A DNA stretch of 64,000 nucleotides from Bradyrhizobium sp. AZCC 2176 (GTDB lineage: Bacteria > Pseudomonadota > Alphaproteobacteria > Rhizobiales > Xanthobacteraceae). Positions 36,313 through 45,853 of this stretch are shown piece by piece. Each line of letters opens with the position of its first letter. Within the stretch, counting starts at the first letter, position 1. Both the position numbers and the translations under genes were made by a program. The notes under the pieces were generated by a model. The model was not told where the DNA came from and did not search any database. It was given only the letters and a program-made list of their open reading frames with translations. Where the stretch lies: the NCBI RefSeq assembly GCF_036924645.1, contig NZ_JAZHRX010000001.1, positions 558,001 through 622,000 on the forward strand, given 5' to 3'.

Positions 36313-37593
36313 CTACCGCGCCGCGAACGGCGCCTGGTAGGGCCGGCCGAACGGCACGCCGTTGATTACGGTCTGCACGGGTTTCAGCAACAGCTTGCCC
36401 TCGCGCTTGTTGTTGCGGGTGTCGACGAACGAGGTCTGCGCCTCCACCAGCTCCATGATCGCGACGTCGCCGGGCGCGCCGATCTGCAGCGTACCGATTT
36501 TTGGCGCACGGTTGATGATTTTTGCGGGCGTCACGGTCGCCGCCGCCACCACCTGCTCCAGCGAGAGGCCGAGCGGGATGAACTTGCTCATGACGTTCGG
36601 CAAGTAAGGCATGCCCGGCGAATTGCCCGAGAAGACGTGAATGTCGGAGGAGATCGTGTCCGGTGTGCAGCCGCCGGGGATCGCCACCTCCGCCACCGTA
36701 AAGTCAAAACTGCCGCCGCCATGGCCGACATCGAACATCACGCCGCGCTGCTTGGCGGACAGCGCCGCCGGCAACAGTTTTCCGTCCTGCACGATGTTGG
36801 TGAAGACGCCGGCGATGTTCGGCGCACCGGAATAGCAATGGGTCAGCACGTCGCCCGGCCGCAGCAGATCGAGAATCTCCGACATCAGTTCTCTGGTCTC
36901 GACGCCGCCGATATGCACCATCATCTTGGCCGGCCAGCCGCACATCTCGCAGGCCTTGATCGCGCGCTTCAGCGGCTCGAGGCCGTGCTTGGCGATGACG
37001 TTCTCCGACATTCTGACTTTCACGCCGAGCAGGAAATCCGGATTTTCGGCCAGCGCCATCGCGCAGGCTTCCACCTGCGCGTAGTCGATGTTGTAGAGCT
37101 CGGCGACCGGGAAGCCGGACAGGCCGTTATTGGCGATATGGACGAAGGCGTAAATCCGCGCCCGCGACTGCGCCACGATGTAGCGGCGCAGCGCGGCGAG
37201 ATTGTTGACGCCGGCATCACCCGCCGAAACCACCGTGGTGGTGGCCTGTGCCTGCACCAATTCATCGGCGGGAATGCCGATCGCCGAGCCGTAAGGGTAG
37301 ACGTGGGAATGCAGATCGATCAGGCCGGGCGTCACCAGTTTGCCCGCGGCGTCGATGGTCTTGGCGGCACGGGCGGCCGGAATCTCGTTCTCAACCGCCT
37401 CGATCACGCCCCAGCGGATGCCGATGTCGCGCTTGCCCCGGAGCGACTGGCTGGGATCCAGCACGTCGCCACCCTTGATCACGAGGTCGAACTTGTCGTT
37501 CGGCCCCATCGCGGCGTTGGCGCGGCCCGATATGGCTGCGACCGCGGCCGAGCCGGTCAGACCCAGAAAATGACGGCGTGAAACCCCGCTCAT
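36313..37593 (-). CDS. Tat-exported amidohydrolase/deacetylase-family metallohydrolase
   Basis: The protein has 426 residues from ATG 37593, preceded by GGGGGAG. The N-terminus has a twin-arginine signal (SRRHFLGLTGSAAVAA), so it is exported folded. The amidohydrolase barrel shows HSHVYP (metal-binding HxH), KVRMSENV with the likely bridging lysine, the HIGG and HCYSGA histidines, and the late SSDIHVFSG aspartate. It resembles dihydroorotase-like deacetylases acting on N-acyl groups. The substrate is unknown. A periplasmic site is unusual for this fold. Confidence 0.85.
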   Translation of the reverse strand: MSGVSRRHFLGLTGSAAVAAISGRANAAMGPNDKFDLVIKGGDVLDPSQSLRGKRDIGIRWGVIEAVENEIPAARAAKTIDAAGKLVTPGLIDLHSHVYPYGSAIGIPADELVQAQATTTVVSAGDAGVNNLAALRRYIVAQSRARIYAFVHIANNGLSGFPVAELYNIDYAQVEACAMALAENPDFLLGVKVRMSENVIAKHGLEPLKRAIKACEMCGWPAKMMVHIGGVETRELMSEILDLLRPGDVLTHCYSGAPNIAGVFTNIVQDGKLLPAALSAKQRGVMFDVGHGGGSFDFTVAEVAIPGGCTPDTISSDIHVFSGNSPGMPYLPNVMSKFIPLGLSLEQVVAAATVTPAKIINRAPKIGTLQIGAPGDVAIMELVEAQTSFVDTRNNKREGKLLLKPVQTVINGVPFGRPYQAPFAAR

Positions 37594-37804
37594 GGCAACG
37601 CTCCCCCTGTGATTTTTATGGCGCGATGATGCGCCCGGCACCGGCGTTCCGCAAGCAGGGCGTGCATTGTCCCACGCAAAGCCAATCGTGGTGCCGACGA
37701 CCCATGAGTGGGCAGACCAGCCCGCTTGCGCCAGAACGAACCGACGATCCGACGCGCGACGCACGCATCTGAACAAGCGTTCAGAATTCTCTTGAAGTTC
37801 CGCG

Positions 37805-37829
37805 GGAACGTTCCCTGCAATCTCATGTT
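37805..37829 (+). promoter_or_regulatory. Candidate EcfG-type stress promoter
   Basis: GGAAC (37805-37809), 16 bases, TGTT (37826-37829) fits the alphaproteobacterial general stress pattern GGAAC-N16/17-cGTT. It lies 30 bases before the start of the His-rich protein gene. The palindromes gggaacgttccc (37804-37815) and tgaac-aagc-gttca (37770-37783) overlap or precede it. Confidence 0.4.
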
Positions 37830-37858
37830 CAATCTTCGCTCAATTGAGGAGGATTGAA

Positions 37859-38086
37859 ATGAAGAAGCTTGGATACATTATCGCCGCGCTTGGCGCGCTC
37901 GTCATCGCAGCGCCGTCGATCGCGAGCGCCGAGACTGTCGTGATCAAGCGCGGCGGCTATCACGGCCATCACCACGGCTATGGCGCGCGTGCCGAATTCC
38001 GCGGACATCGCGACCGCGGCTACCATCGCGGATGGCGGCATGGTCATCGCGACAAGGTCGTGATCATCAAGAAGCATCGCTACTGA
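37859..38086 (+). CDS. Small secreted histidine/arginine-rich protein
   Basis: The protein has 75 residues from ATG 37859, with a strong GAGGAGGA ribosome site. A signal peptide (KKLGYIIAALGALVIAAPSIASA, cleavage about residue 24) leads into a 50-residue mature part with about eleven histidines plus many Gly, Arg and Tyr (HHHGYGARAEFRGHRDRGYH). Such small periplasmic proteins are common in Bradyrhizobium, with no defined function. Metal or polyanion binding is a guess. Two terminator-like hairpins follow and an EcfG-like promoter precedes it. Confidence 0.75.
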   Translation: MKKLGYIIAALGALVIAAPSIASAETVVIKRGGYHGHHHGYGARAEFRGHRDRGYHRGWRHGHRDKVVIIKKHRY

Positions 38087-38101
38087 GTTTGCAGTGCGTT
38101 G

Positions 38102-38134
38102 GAGCCCTGTTCTGATCCGATCGGAACAGGGCTC
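38102..38134 (+). terminator. Terminator hairpin after the His-rich gene
   Basis: gagccctgttc and gaacagggctc form a perfect 11-base stem around an 11-base loop that itself contains tccgatcgga. Sixteen bases separate it from the stop codon, and a weak T-rich tail follows. Confidence 0.7.
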
Positions 38135-38160
38135 ACGTCGTTTGTTGACGCCTAACGGAA

Positions 38161-38188
38161 AATGGCTCCTCGCGGAGCCATTCTCTTT
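38161..38188. terminator. Second terminator hairpin, probably serving the thiolase gene region
   Basis: aatggctcc-tcgc-ggagccatt is a perfect 9-base stem followed by ctctttg on the plus strand, with an A-run on its left, so it could act in both directions between the convergent genes. Confidence 0.65.
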
Positions 38189-38217
38189 GTTCGTGTCGGT
38201 GATGTGAGCTTGTCTGC

Positions 38218-39390
38218 TCAGCTATAGATCTCGAACAGGCCCGCGCCGCCCTGGCCGCCGCCGATGCACATCGTGACGACGCCCCACTTCGCCTTGCGCC
38301 GGCGGCCTTCCTGCAGGATGTGGCCGGTGAGACGCGCGCCGGTCATGCCGAACGGATGGCCGATCGCGATCGAGCCGCCATTGACGTTGTACTTCTCGGG
38401 ATCGATGCCGAGCTTGTCGCGCGAATACAGGCACTGGCTGGCGAAGGCTTCGTTGAGCTCCCAAAGATCGATGTCGTCGATCTTCAGGCCGTGGCGCTTC
38501 AACAGCTTCGGCACGGCGTAGATCGGGCCGATGCCCATCTCGTCCGGCTCGCAGCCCGCCGCCGCCCAGGCGACGAAACGGCCCAGCGGGTTGAGGCCAC
38601 GCTTCTCGGCGTCCTTGGCTTCCATCAAAACCACCGCCGCCGCGCCGTCCGAGAGCTGGCTGGCGTTGCCGGCGGTGACGTATTTGCCGGGACCCTTGAC
38701 GGGTTCGAGCTTGGTCAGGCCTTCCATGGTGGTCTCGGGCCGGTTGCACTCGTCGCGATCGACGGTGTAGTCGACGATGCTCTCCGCTTTCGTCGCCTTG
38801 TCCACCACCTTCATCTTGGTCTTCATCGGGACGATTTCGTCGTTGAACTTGTTGGCCTGCTGAGCTGCCGCCATGCGGCGCTGCGATTCCAGCGAGTACT
38901 CGTCCTGGTATTCGCGGCTGAGCTTGTAGCGCTCGGCGACGATATCGGCGGTGTCGATCATCGCCATGAAGATATCGGGCGCGGCCTTGAGCAAATCAGG
39001 ATCGATCGATTCCTTCGGCGAGCCGCCGCCGGGGATCGAGATGCTCTCGACGCCGCCGGCGACGATGCAATCGGCGCCGTCAGAGCGGATCGAGTTGGCG
39101 GCCATCGCAATCGTCTGCAGTCCCGACGAACAGAAGCGGTTGACGGAAACGCCGGCGGTCGACTTCGGCATGCCCGCGAGCAGCGCGGCCTGACGGCCGA
39201 TATTCGGCGCGCCATGCGCGCAATTGCCGAGATAGCAGTCTTCGACATAGTCCTTGTCGACGCCGGCGCGCTCGACGGCGTGCTTGATGGCGTGGGCCGC
39301 CATCGACATCGGCGGGGTGATGTTGAACCCGCCGCGGCCGGACTTTGCCAGCCCGGTACGTGCATAGGAAACGATAACAGCTTCACGCAT
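38218..39390 (-). CDS. Acetyl-CoA acyltransferase (thiolase, FadA-like)
   Basis: The protein has 390 residues from ATG 39390, preceded by GGGAGG. It cleaves 3-ketoacyl-CoA (or condenses acetyl-CoA). The nucleophilic cysteine lies in VNRFCSSGLQT (Cys87). The C-terminal signature regions NGGSIAIGHPFGMTGAR and MCIGGGQGGAGLFEI supply the catalytic histidine and second cysteine. Length and motifs fit the degradative beta-oxidation type. No fadB or fadE gene is adjacent. Single gene. Confidence 0.93.
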   Translation of the reverse strand: MREAVIVSYARTGLAKSGRGGFNITPPMSMAAHAIKHAVERAGVDKDYVEDCYLGNCAHGAPNIGRQAALLAGMPKSTAGVSVNRFCSSGLQTIAMAANSIRSDGADCIVAGGVESISIPGGGSPKESIDPDLLKAAPDIFMAMIDTADIVAERYKLSREYQDEYSLESQRRMAAAQQANKFNDEIVPMKTKMKVVDKATKAESIVDYTVDRDECNRPETTMEGLTKLEPVKGPGKYVTAGNASQLSDGAAAVVLMEAKDAEKRGLNPLGRFVAWAAAGCEPDEMGIGPIYAVPKLLKRHGLKIDDIDLWELNEAFASQCLYSRDKLGIDPEKYNVNGGSIAIGHPFGMTGARLTGHILQEGRRRKAKWGVVTMCIGGGQGGAGLFEIYS

Positions 39391-39644
39391 TTGAAAGACC
39401 TCCCTTTGATGCGGCCAGTATGGACTGGCGCCCAGCCCGTGTGTAGCGAAAACCCGAATTCCGGCGGACGGAAAAGAATTACCCCGCGAAACCGGCTCGG
39501 CGCCGGGATTTGCACAACGCAGGTCCTTCGGCAAGGCCGCGGCTGGCGTGCTCGCTTCTGACCGGGCGCGCCCGATGCACGACGAAAGGCGCATGAGCCG
39601 GCTGTTTCACTGAGCGAAATTGCCCGCTATTGAGATCGCGCGCT

Positions 39645-39812
39645 ATGCAAGGCACAGGCAATCAGGATCAGGTCAGGGGTGCGATGGTAAGGGCGCTGCG
39701 ACAATGGCTGGACACCCATGAACTGCCCGCGATCATCGCCGCCGTGCTCGGCGTGGTCTTCGCGCTCTCCACGCTGATGGTGGTCGGCGGCTATCTGCTG
39801 GTAGCGCCCTGA
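39645..39812 (+). CDS. Small single-pass membrane protein
   Basis: The protein has 55 residues from ATG 39645; ATG 39684, preceded by AGGGG, is an alternative start that gives 42 residues. A short polar head (RALRQWLDTHE) leads into one transmembrane helix (about 29-51, IIAAVLGVVFALSTLMVVGGYLL). No family is recognised, and the pattern is common among small bacterial membrane proteins. Convergent with phoD, 10 bases apart. Confidence 0.55.
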   Translation: MQGTGNQDQVRGAMVRALRQWLDTHELPAIIAAVLGVVFALSTLMVVGGYLLVAP

Positions 39813-39822
39813 GGCAACCGCC

Positions 39823-41412
39823 TCAGATGTGCTGCGCCATGATCTGACCGGGCCGCGCATCCAGGCGGGGTTCGATATCGACAGACCACAGGTCGCGGTT
39901 GTCGACGTCCTTCAGCGTCACGGTCATCACTTCGGTCTTGCCGTCGATATCGACGAGGCCGAAAAACTGCAGGCCGAAACACGGGGCGAGATTCTCGCCC
40001 TGCTGCGCGCTGCAGCCCTTCTGGAATATCGCTTTCGGCCCGAATGTATTGTCGAGCGGCGCCGGCGCCCAGGTGCCCGCATGCAGCGGACCGGAGACGA
40101 ATTCCCAGAACGGTTCGAAATCCTGGAACGCCGCGCGGTTCGGATCGTAATGATGTGCCGCCGTGTAATGCATGTCGGCGGTCAGCCACACCGTGTTGCG
40201 GATGCCGGCGCGCTTCATGAACGACAGCAGATCGGCGATCTCGTGTTCGCGCCGCTCCGGCGGACCATCGCCGAGCGCGATGGCGTCCTCGCTGACCAGG
40301 CCGATCGGCATGTCCGCGGCGATTACTTTCCAGGTTGCGTCGGAAGCCACCAGCTCGCGCTTCAGCCAGGCCAGTTGCGCTGCACCAAAGATACAGGTGT
40401 CGCTGCGGTCGTCGCGCTTGTTGAAGGTGGAATCGCGGTAGCTGCGCATATCCACCATGAAGACGTCGAGCAGCGGGCCGTAGGCGATCTTCCGATAGAT
40501 GCGGCCATCCGCCTGCGCGGGCACGGCGCGCATCGGCATGAATTCATGGAACGCGCGGCGCGCCCGCGCCACGAGAAGCGAGCTGCCGTCCTCGGCATAG
40601 CCGGTTTCGTCGGCCGTTCCGATCGGCGCCCAGTCGTTGGTGACCTCATGATCGTCCCATTGCGCGAACAAGGGAACGGCAGCATGGAAGGCGCGAAAGT
40701 TTTGGTCGAGCCAGTTGTATTTGTAGTTGCCGCGGAACTCGGCGAGGGTTTGGGCGACGACGGATTTTTCCTCGGTGAGGACATTCCGCCAGACCGCGCC
40801 ACCGGGCAGCTTCAACTCCCGCTCCACCGGGCAATCCGCATAGATGTGGTCACCGGAATGGATGAAGAAGTCCGGACGGTTGTCGAGCATAGTGCGGTAA
40901 GTCCGCATCCCGCCACGGTTTTCGTCGATGCCCCAGCCCTGCCCCGTCGTATCGCCCGACCAGGCGAACGACACCGAGCTTCGCGCCGCGGGCGCGGTCC
41001 GGAAATGCCCAAGCTGCGTCTCGCCTTCGATGCCGCTCCCGCTGATATCGTCGAAGCGCACGCGATAGAAAATGTCCTGCCCTGCCGGCAGGCCATCGAC
41101 CAGAACTTTCGAGACGAAGTCGCTGTCCGGCAATGCGTCGGCGGTTACCTTGCAAATGACGGTCTTGAAGCTCTCCACCGTCGAACATTCGACCTGCATC
41201 CGCGCCCGGCGATCGGCGCGGGCCCAGATCACAGCGGAATCGGCCGAGACGTCGCCCGATTGAATGCCGCTGGTGATGAGCGGCCGGTCCGCGGCGCGGC
41301 TGAGGTAAGGTCTGGCGAGATTGCCGAGACCGGCGATGGCGCATGTTGCCGCGGAGCGGACCAGCAATTGACGCCGGTTCAAGATTTGTCCCGCGCGTAT
41401 CGCAATCTGCAT
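39823..41412 (-). CDS. phoD: Alkaline phosphatase D family protein (PhoD), Tat-exported
   Basis: The protein has 529 residues. The N-terminus has a twin-arginine-type signal (NRRQLLVRSAATCAIAG), so it is periplasmic or secreted. The PhoD phosphoesterase core shows SGIQSGDVSADSAVIWAR, FAWSGDTTGQGWG, DFFIHSGDHIYADCP and QWDDHEVTNDW, with aspartates and histidines binding Fe3+/Ca2+, and later WLTADMHYTAAHHY. It releases phosphate from mono- and diesters. No Pho box was identified by eye. Confidence 0.92.
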   Translation of the reverse strand: MQIAIRAGQILNRRQLLVRSAATCAIAGLGNLARPYLSRAADRPLITSGIQSGDVSADSAVIWARADRRARMQVECSTVESFKTVICKVTADALPDSDFVSKVLVDGLPAGQDIFYRVRFDDISGSGIEGETQLGHFRTAPAARSSVSFAWSGDTTGQGWGIDENRGGMRTYRTMLDNRPDFFIHSGDHIYADCPVERELKLPGGAVWRNVLTEEKSVVAQTLAEFRGNYKYNWLDQNFRAFHAAVPLFAQWDDHEVTNDWAPIGTADETGYAEDGSSLLVARARRAFHEFMPMRAVPAQADGRIYRKIAYGPLLDVFMVDMRSYRDSTFNKRDDRSDTCIFGAAQLAWLKRELVASDATWKVIAADMPIGLVSEDAIALGDGPPERREHEIADLLSFMKRAGIRNTVWLTADMHYTAAHHYDPNRAAFQDFEPFWEFVSGPLHAGTWAPAPLDNTFGPKAIFQKGCSAQQGENLAPCFGLQFFGLVDIDGKTEVMTVTLKDVDNRDLWSVDIEPRLDARPGQIMAQHI

Positions 41413-41509
41413 CGAAGCACCCTCGTCGAATCACGACGAAGGTGTGCCTGAGCAATTTGAATGTGGGCCGAAGGTTTTACGACAGGTGGATGACGTGGAA
41501 TCGTGGAAT

Positions 41510-41576
41510 GGGTGGAGCGCAGCGATACCCATCAATCCCCGGACAGAGGCATGATGGGTTTCGCTTCGCTCTACCC
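41510..41576. repeat. Intergenic palindrome, family F
   Basis: gggtggagcgcagcgatacc (from 41510) pairs imperfectly with gatgggtttcgcttcgctct (from 41553). It lies between phoD's start and the end of a small secreted-protein gene. Confidence 0.65.
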
Positions 41577-41595
41577 ATCGAGCGACGAAGCAACA

Positions 41596-42039
41596 CTACC
41601 GCTGCCAGTCGCAGATGCCGCCGGACTTGCACGGCCAGGTCTGGATGCGCGTATCGCGCGCCTGCGCGTCGAGCGGATTGGTATGGCGGCGCGCCAGTTT
41701 GGCGCGGGCCGCGCCGCGCGGTTTCGCGACGCGCTCATGCGCCACGCGAGTCGGCTTCTCAACGCGCGCATGCGCGACGTGAGTCTTGGGCTGAGTCTTG
41801 GGCGCGGCCGCCTTCGGCACAACCACGCGCTCCGTCTTCACCGGCCGGGCATCATTTCTGGCCTCGACCCGGACCGGGGCGAAATGCGTCTCCGGGCCGA
41901 GCCGCTTCGGCGAGAGCAACGCTCGGGAAGGATCCAGACCGAAGAGCTCGCCGGCGCGGTACTCGTCCGCCAGCGTCGCGCTGCCTGACATCAGCAAGCC
42001 CGTGCAAAGTGCTGCCGCAATAGCGCTTTTCAGGACCAT
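41596..42039 (-). CDS. Secreted basic hypothetical protein
   Basis: The protein has 147 residues from ATG 42039, with AGGAGG six bases upstream; a longer frame begins at 42063. A signal peptide (SAIAAALCTGLLMSGSATLA, cleavage about residue 24) is followed by a low-complexity basic region rich in Ala, Lys, Arg, Val and His (THVAHARVEKPTRVAHERVA). The end, TWPCKSGGICDWQR, has two cysteines that may form a disulfide. The family is not recognised. Confidence 0.6.
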   Translation of the reverse strand: MVLKSAIAAALCTGLLMSGSATLADEYRAGELFGLDPSRALLSPKRLGPETHFAPVRVEARNDARPVKTERVVVPKAAAPKTQPKTHVAHARVEKPTRVAHERVAKPRGAARAKLARRHTNPLDAQARDTRIQTWPCKSGGICDWQR

Positions 42040-42185
42040 CACAGGCCTCCTGAAATCAACCAAAGACTGTATGAACCGCCATCATGTAGGGAGCGGGCCG
42101 GACAATTCCAGCCGTTCCCGCCCGCAGGGTTACCGGTGAATATGATCCGGGCCGCGAAAAAGTTCACGTGCCGGATTAACGGCCC

Positions 42186-45100
42186 CTACTCGGCTGCCTG
42201 CGCCACCGGCTGGCCGATCGCGGCTTCCAGCCGCGCGCACTCTCCGCGGAACTTCGCGACATTGGCTTCCTTGACGTGGCCGTAGCCGCGAACGAGTTCC
42301 GCGGACTTCGCCAGCGCCACGAGACGCGGCCAATCATGCGGCTTCGCCTTGTCGAGATGGCGGAAGATCATCGCGGAATACTCGTCGGGCAATGCGCGCT
42401 CCATCCGCCGTTCGGCCGTGTAGCCGAACGGATCGAGTGCGGTTCCGCGCAGGAACTTGAACCGGGTCAGGAGTTCGAAGGCGCGGAAGATCCACGCGCC
42501 GAACTCGCGCTTGCGCAAGTGCCCGGTCACCTTGTCGCGCGACGCCAGCAGCGGCGGCGCTAGGCTGACCTTGACGCCAGTGTCGCCGTCGAACTGTTCC
42601 TTCAGCGCCCTGGTAAACTCGCCGTCCGAGTAAAGCCTGGCGACTTCATACTCATCCTTGTAGGCCATCAACTTGAACAGGCCCTTGGCAAAGGCCTCGG
42701 TGAGGTCATGCGAACCGGGCGAGCCTTTTGCCTCGGCCGCGCGAACGCGATCGACTTCCGCCAGGTAGCGCTTCGAATAGGCCTCGTTCTGATACTCGGT
42801 CAGGAATTTGGCGCGGAACGCGATGCTCTCGTCGAGAGTGCGCTTTACCGGCGCCGCGCCCGAACTCTTGAAGCGCGCCGCGCTGACGACGCGCTGCAGG
42901 TCGTGCGCGGCGAGCCGGCCCCAGGAGAACGCCAGCTTGTTCATCTCGATCGCCGCACCATTGAGGTCGATCGCCTTCATGATCGCCTCCAGCGAAAGCG
43001 GAATCGCGCCGCGCTGAAATGCGAAACCGAGCATGAAGGCGTTGGTGGCGATGCTGTCGCCCATCAGCGCGGTGGCAAGCCCGGTCGCGTCCAGAATGTC
43101 GAGATCGGAGCCGCTGACGGCTTCATTGAGCGACTCCCGCATCGTCCCGGCCTCGAAATCGATGTCGGGATTGATGACGAAGCTCGCGGTCGGCAGCAGG
43201 TCGGCGTTGACGATTGCCCGTGTCACGCCGCGCTCGGCCCGGCTCAATGCCGGGACGCTGGTGGCGACCACGATGTCGCAGCCCAGAATGAGGTTGGCGC
43301 CGCCGGGCGCGATGCGGACGGTGGCGAGGTCGTCCGCCTTCGGCGCGATACGGACGTGACTCATGACCGCGCCGTTCTTCTGCGAAAGCCCCGTGAAGTC
43401 GAGCGTCGAGCACGCCAGGCCCTCGACATGGGCGGCCATGCCGAGCAGCGCGCCGATGGTGATGACGCCGGTGCCGCCGATCCCGGTGACGAGGATGTTG
43501 TAGGCGCCATCGAGCGCAGGCGTGGCCGGCAGCGGCAGATCGGCGAACAGCGCGGACGGATCGGCCGCGGTGCGATCGGCCTTCCTCAGTCTGCCGCCAT
43601 GCACGGTAACAAAACTCGGGCAAAAGCCCTCGATGCAGGAAAAGTCCTTGTTGCAGTTCGACTGGTCGATCCGCCGCTTGCGGCCGAATTCGGTCTCCAG
43701 CGGCTGCACCGAGACGCAGTTGGAGACAGAAGAGCAATCGCCGCAGCCTTCGCAGACGCGCTCGTTGATGAAGACGCGCTTCGGCGGATCCGGGTAGAGC
43801 CCGCGCTTGCGGCGGCGGCGCTTTTCCGCCGCACAGGTCTGGTCGTAGATCAGGACCGTGAGGCCCTTGACCTCGCGCAGCTCCCTCTGCACCGCGTCAA
43901 GTTCGCGGCGGTGATGAACGGTTGCGCCTGACGGGAAGGAATTGCTGGGGTATTTCTCCGGATCGTCGGAGACGATAACGAGGCGCTTGGCGCCTTCGGC
44001 TGATACCTGGTGCGCGATCTGCGACACCGTCAGCCCGCCCTCGGCCGGCTGGCCGCCGGTCATCGCCACCGCGTCGTTATAGAGGATCTTGTAGGTGATG
44101 TTGACGCCGGCAGCCGCCGCGGCGCGGATCGCCAGCAGGCCGGAATGGGTGTAGGTGCCGTCGCCCAAATTCTGGAACACGTGCGGCTCGCTGGTGAACG
44201 GCGCCTGCCCGATCCAGGTCACGCCTTCCGCGCCCATATGCGAGATCGTCTGCGTGCGGCGGTTCGGCACCGACAGCGCCATGCCGTGACAGCCGATGCC
44301 GGCCATGGCGCGGCTGCCCTCGGGGATCTTGGTCGAGGTGTTGTGCGGACAGCCCGAACAGAAATACGGCGTCCGCTGCAGTTTTGCGGCGCCGACGCCT
44401 TCCGCCGGCCGGTCGAACGCTTCGAGCTTTGCCAGACGCTGCTCCAGCGCCGGGCTGCGATGCCCGAGTTTTCGCAACCGCGCCACGACGGCCGCCGCCA
44501 CCATGGTCGGCGTCAATTCGCCTTCGCTCGGCAGCAGCATCGCGCCGGTCTCGTCGCGCTTGCCGACCACAGACGGCCGCTTCGACGCGTCGACATTATA
44601 GAGAATGCGCAGAAGCTGATCCTCGATAAAGCCGCGCTTCTCCTCGACGACAAGCACATCCTGCAGACCTTCGGCAAACGCTTTTGCGCCGGATTCCTCC
44701 AGCGGCCAGGTCAGCGCGACCTTGTAGATGCGCAATCCCAGCGCCTGCGCCTCGGCGTCGGTAATGCCGAGATCAGCCAGCGCCTGCCGGAGATCGAGAT
44801 AGGCCTTGCCGGTCGCCATGATGCCGAGCCGCGCCGGCTTCGAATCCAGCACGATGCGGTCAAAACGGTTGACGCGCGTGAACGCCGCCACCGCCTGCAT
44901 CTTTGGACCATGCAGCCGCCGCTCCTGCTCCATCGGCGCATCCGGCCAGCGGATGGAAAGCCCGCCCGGCGGCATTTCGAAATCATCGGGCAAAATGATC
45001 TTGATGCGATCGGGATCGCTGACGATCGAGGCCGAGCTTTCAACGGTCTCCGAAATCGCCTTGAAGCCGACCCAGCAACTTGAGTAGCGCGACAGCGCAA

Positions 45101-45659
45101 AGCCCAGGATGCCGAGATCGAGATAGTCCTGCAGGGTCGCCGGATTGACCACCGGCATCAGCGCGGCGGCGAACACCTGCTCGCTCTGATGCGCCAGCGT
45201 TGAGGACTGGCAGCCATGGTCGTCGCCGGCGAGCGCAATCACGCCGCCATTCGGCGAGGTGCCGGCCGAGTTGGCGTGCTTGAGCGCATCCATCGAGCGG
45301 TCGACGCCGGGGCCTTTGCCGTACCAGATACCGAACACGCCATCGACCTTGGCGCCCGGGAACATGCCGACTTGCTGGCTGCCCCACACGGCGGTCGCCG
45401 CCAGATCCTCGTTGAGACCGGGCGCGAACTCGATGTCGTGCTGCTTGAGGAAGGTTTTCGCGCGCCACAGCGCGTGGTCGTACATGCCGAGCGGCGAGCC
45501 GCGGTATCCGGAGATGAAGCCGGCGGTGTTGAGCCCCGCGGCGCGGTCGCGTTCGCGCTGCAACATCGGAAGGCGGACCAGCGCCTGCGTACCGGAGAGG
45601 AATATGCGCTTCGCATCCAGCCGGTACTTGTCGTCCAGCCCAACTTCCATCAACGCCAT
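42186..45659 (-). CDS. Indolepyruvate ferredoxin oxidoreductase, fused alpha/beta subunits
   Basis: The protein has 1157 residues. It oxidatively decarboxylates aryl-2-oxoacids such as indolepyruvate to the acyl-CoA, passing electrons to an acceptor. The N-terminal part holds the TPP-linked domains (VIALAGDDHGCQSSTLAHQS, YFCSGCPHNTSTK, GIGCHGM). A cysteine-rich cluster region lies near 634-672 (CEGCGDCSSVSNC and NCNKDFSCIEGFC). The gamma-type domain follows (NILVTGIGGTGVITIGALLG, SQKNGAVMSHVRI). The fused form is typical of aerobic proteobacteria. Divergent from the MaoC-like gene. Confidence 0.93.
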   Translation of the reverse strand: MALMEVGLDDKYRLDAKRIFLSGTQALVRLPMLQRERDRAAGLNTAGFISGYRGSPLGMYDHALWRAKTFLKQHDIEFAPGLNEDLAATAVWGSQQVGMFPGAKVDGVFGIWYGKGPGVDRSMDALKHANSAGTSPNGGVIALAGDDHGCQSSTLAHQSEQVFAAALMPVVNPATLQDYLDLGILGFALSRYSSCWVGFKAISETVESSASIVSDPDRIKIILPDDFEMPPGGLSIRWPDAPMEQERRLHGPKMQAVAAFTRVNRFDRIVLDSKPARLGIMATGKAYLDLRQALADLGITDAEAQALGLRIYKVALTWPLEESGAKAFAEGLQDVLVVEEKRGFIEDQLLRILYNVDASKRPSVVGKRDETGAMLLPSEGELTPTMVAAAVVARLRKLGHRSPALEQRLAKLEAFDRPAEGVGAAKLQRTPYFCSGCPHNTSTKIPEGSRAMAGIGCHGMALSVPNRRTQTISHMGAEGVTWIGQAPFTSEPHVFQNLGDGTYTHSGLLAIRAAAAAGVNITYKILYNDAVAMTGGQPAEGGLTVSQIAHQVSAEGAKRLVIVSDDPEKYPSNSFPSGATVHHRRELDAVQRELREVKGLTVLIYDQTCAAEKRRRRKRGLYPDPPKRVFINERVCEGCGDCSSVSNCVSVQPLETEFGRKRRIDQSNCNKDFSCIEGFCPSFVTVHGGRLRKADRTAADPSALFADLPLPATPALDGAYNILVTGIGGTGVITIGALLGMAAHVEGLACSTLDFTGLSQKNGAVMSHVRIAPKADDLATVRIAPGGANLILGCDIVVATSVPALSRAERGVTRAIVNADLLPTASFVINPDIDFEAGTMRESLNEAVSGSDLDILDATGLATALMGDSIATNAFMLGFAFQRGAIPLSLEAIMKAIDLNGAAIEMNKLAFSWGRLAAHDLQRVVSAARFKSSGAAPVKRTLDESIAFRAKFLTEYQNEAYSKRYLAEVDRVRAAEAKGSPGSHDLTEAFAKGLFKLMAYKDEYEVARLYSDGEFTRALKEQFDGDTGVKVSLAPPLLASRDKVTGHLRKREFGAWIFRAFELLTRFKFLRGTALDPFGYTAERRMERALPDEYSAMIFRHLDKAKPHDWPRLVALAKSAELVRGYGHVKEANVAKFRGECARLEAAIGQPVAQAAE

Positions 45660-45853
45660 TCGTCCGCTCCCCGTCGCACGTTCCGCCGGTTATTTGAACC
45701 GGTCTAATTGCGAACAGAATGCACCGGTTTTGCTATGCGTGCCCAGCGTGAATTCATGGCCGCAGGACATATCTCGCCTGTCTTGTGGATCAGGCCGCCT
45801 CTTGCCGAAATCCGCCTTCTTTGAAACGCTGCGGCGCAAAGGGAGACACCAGG

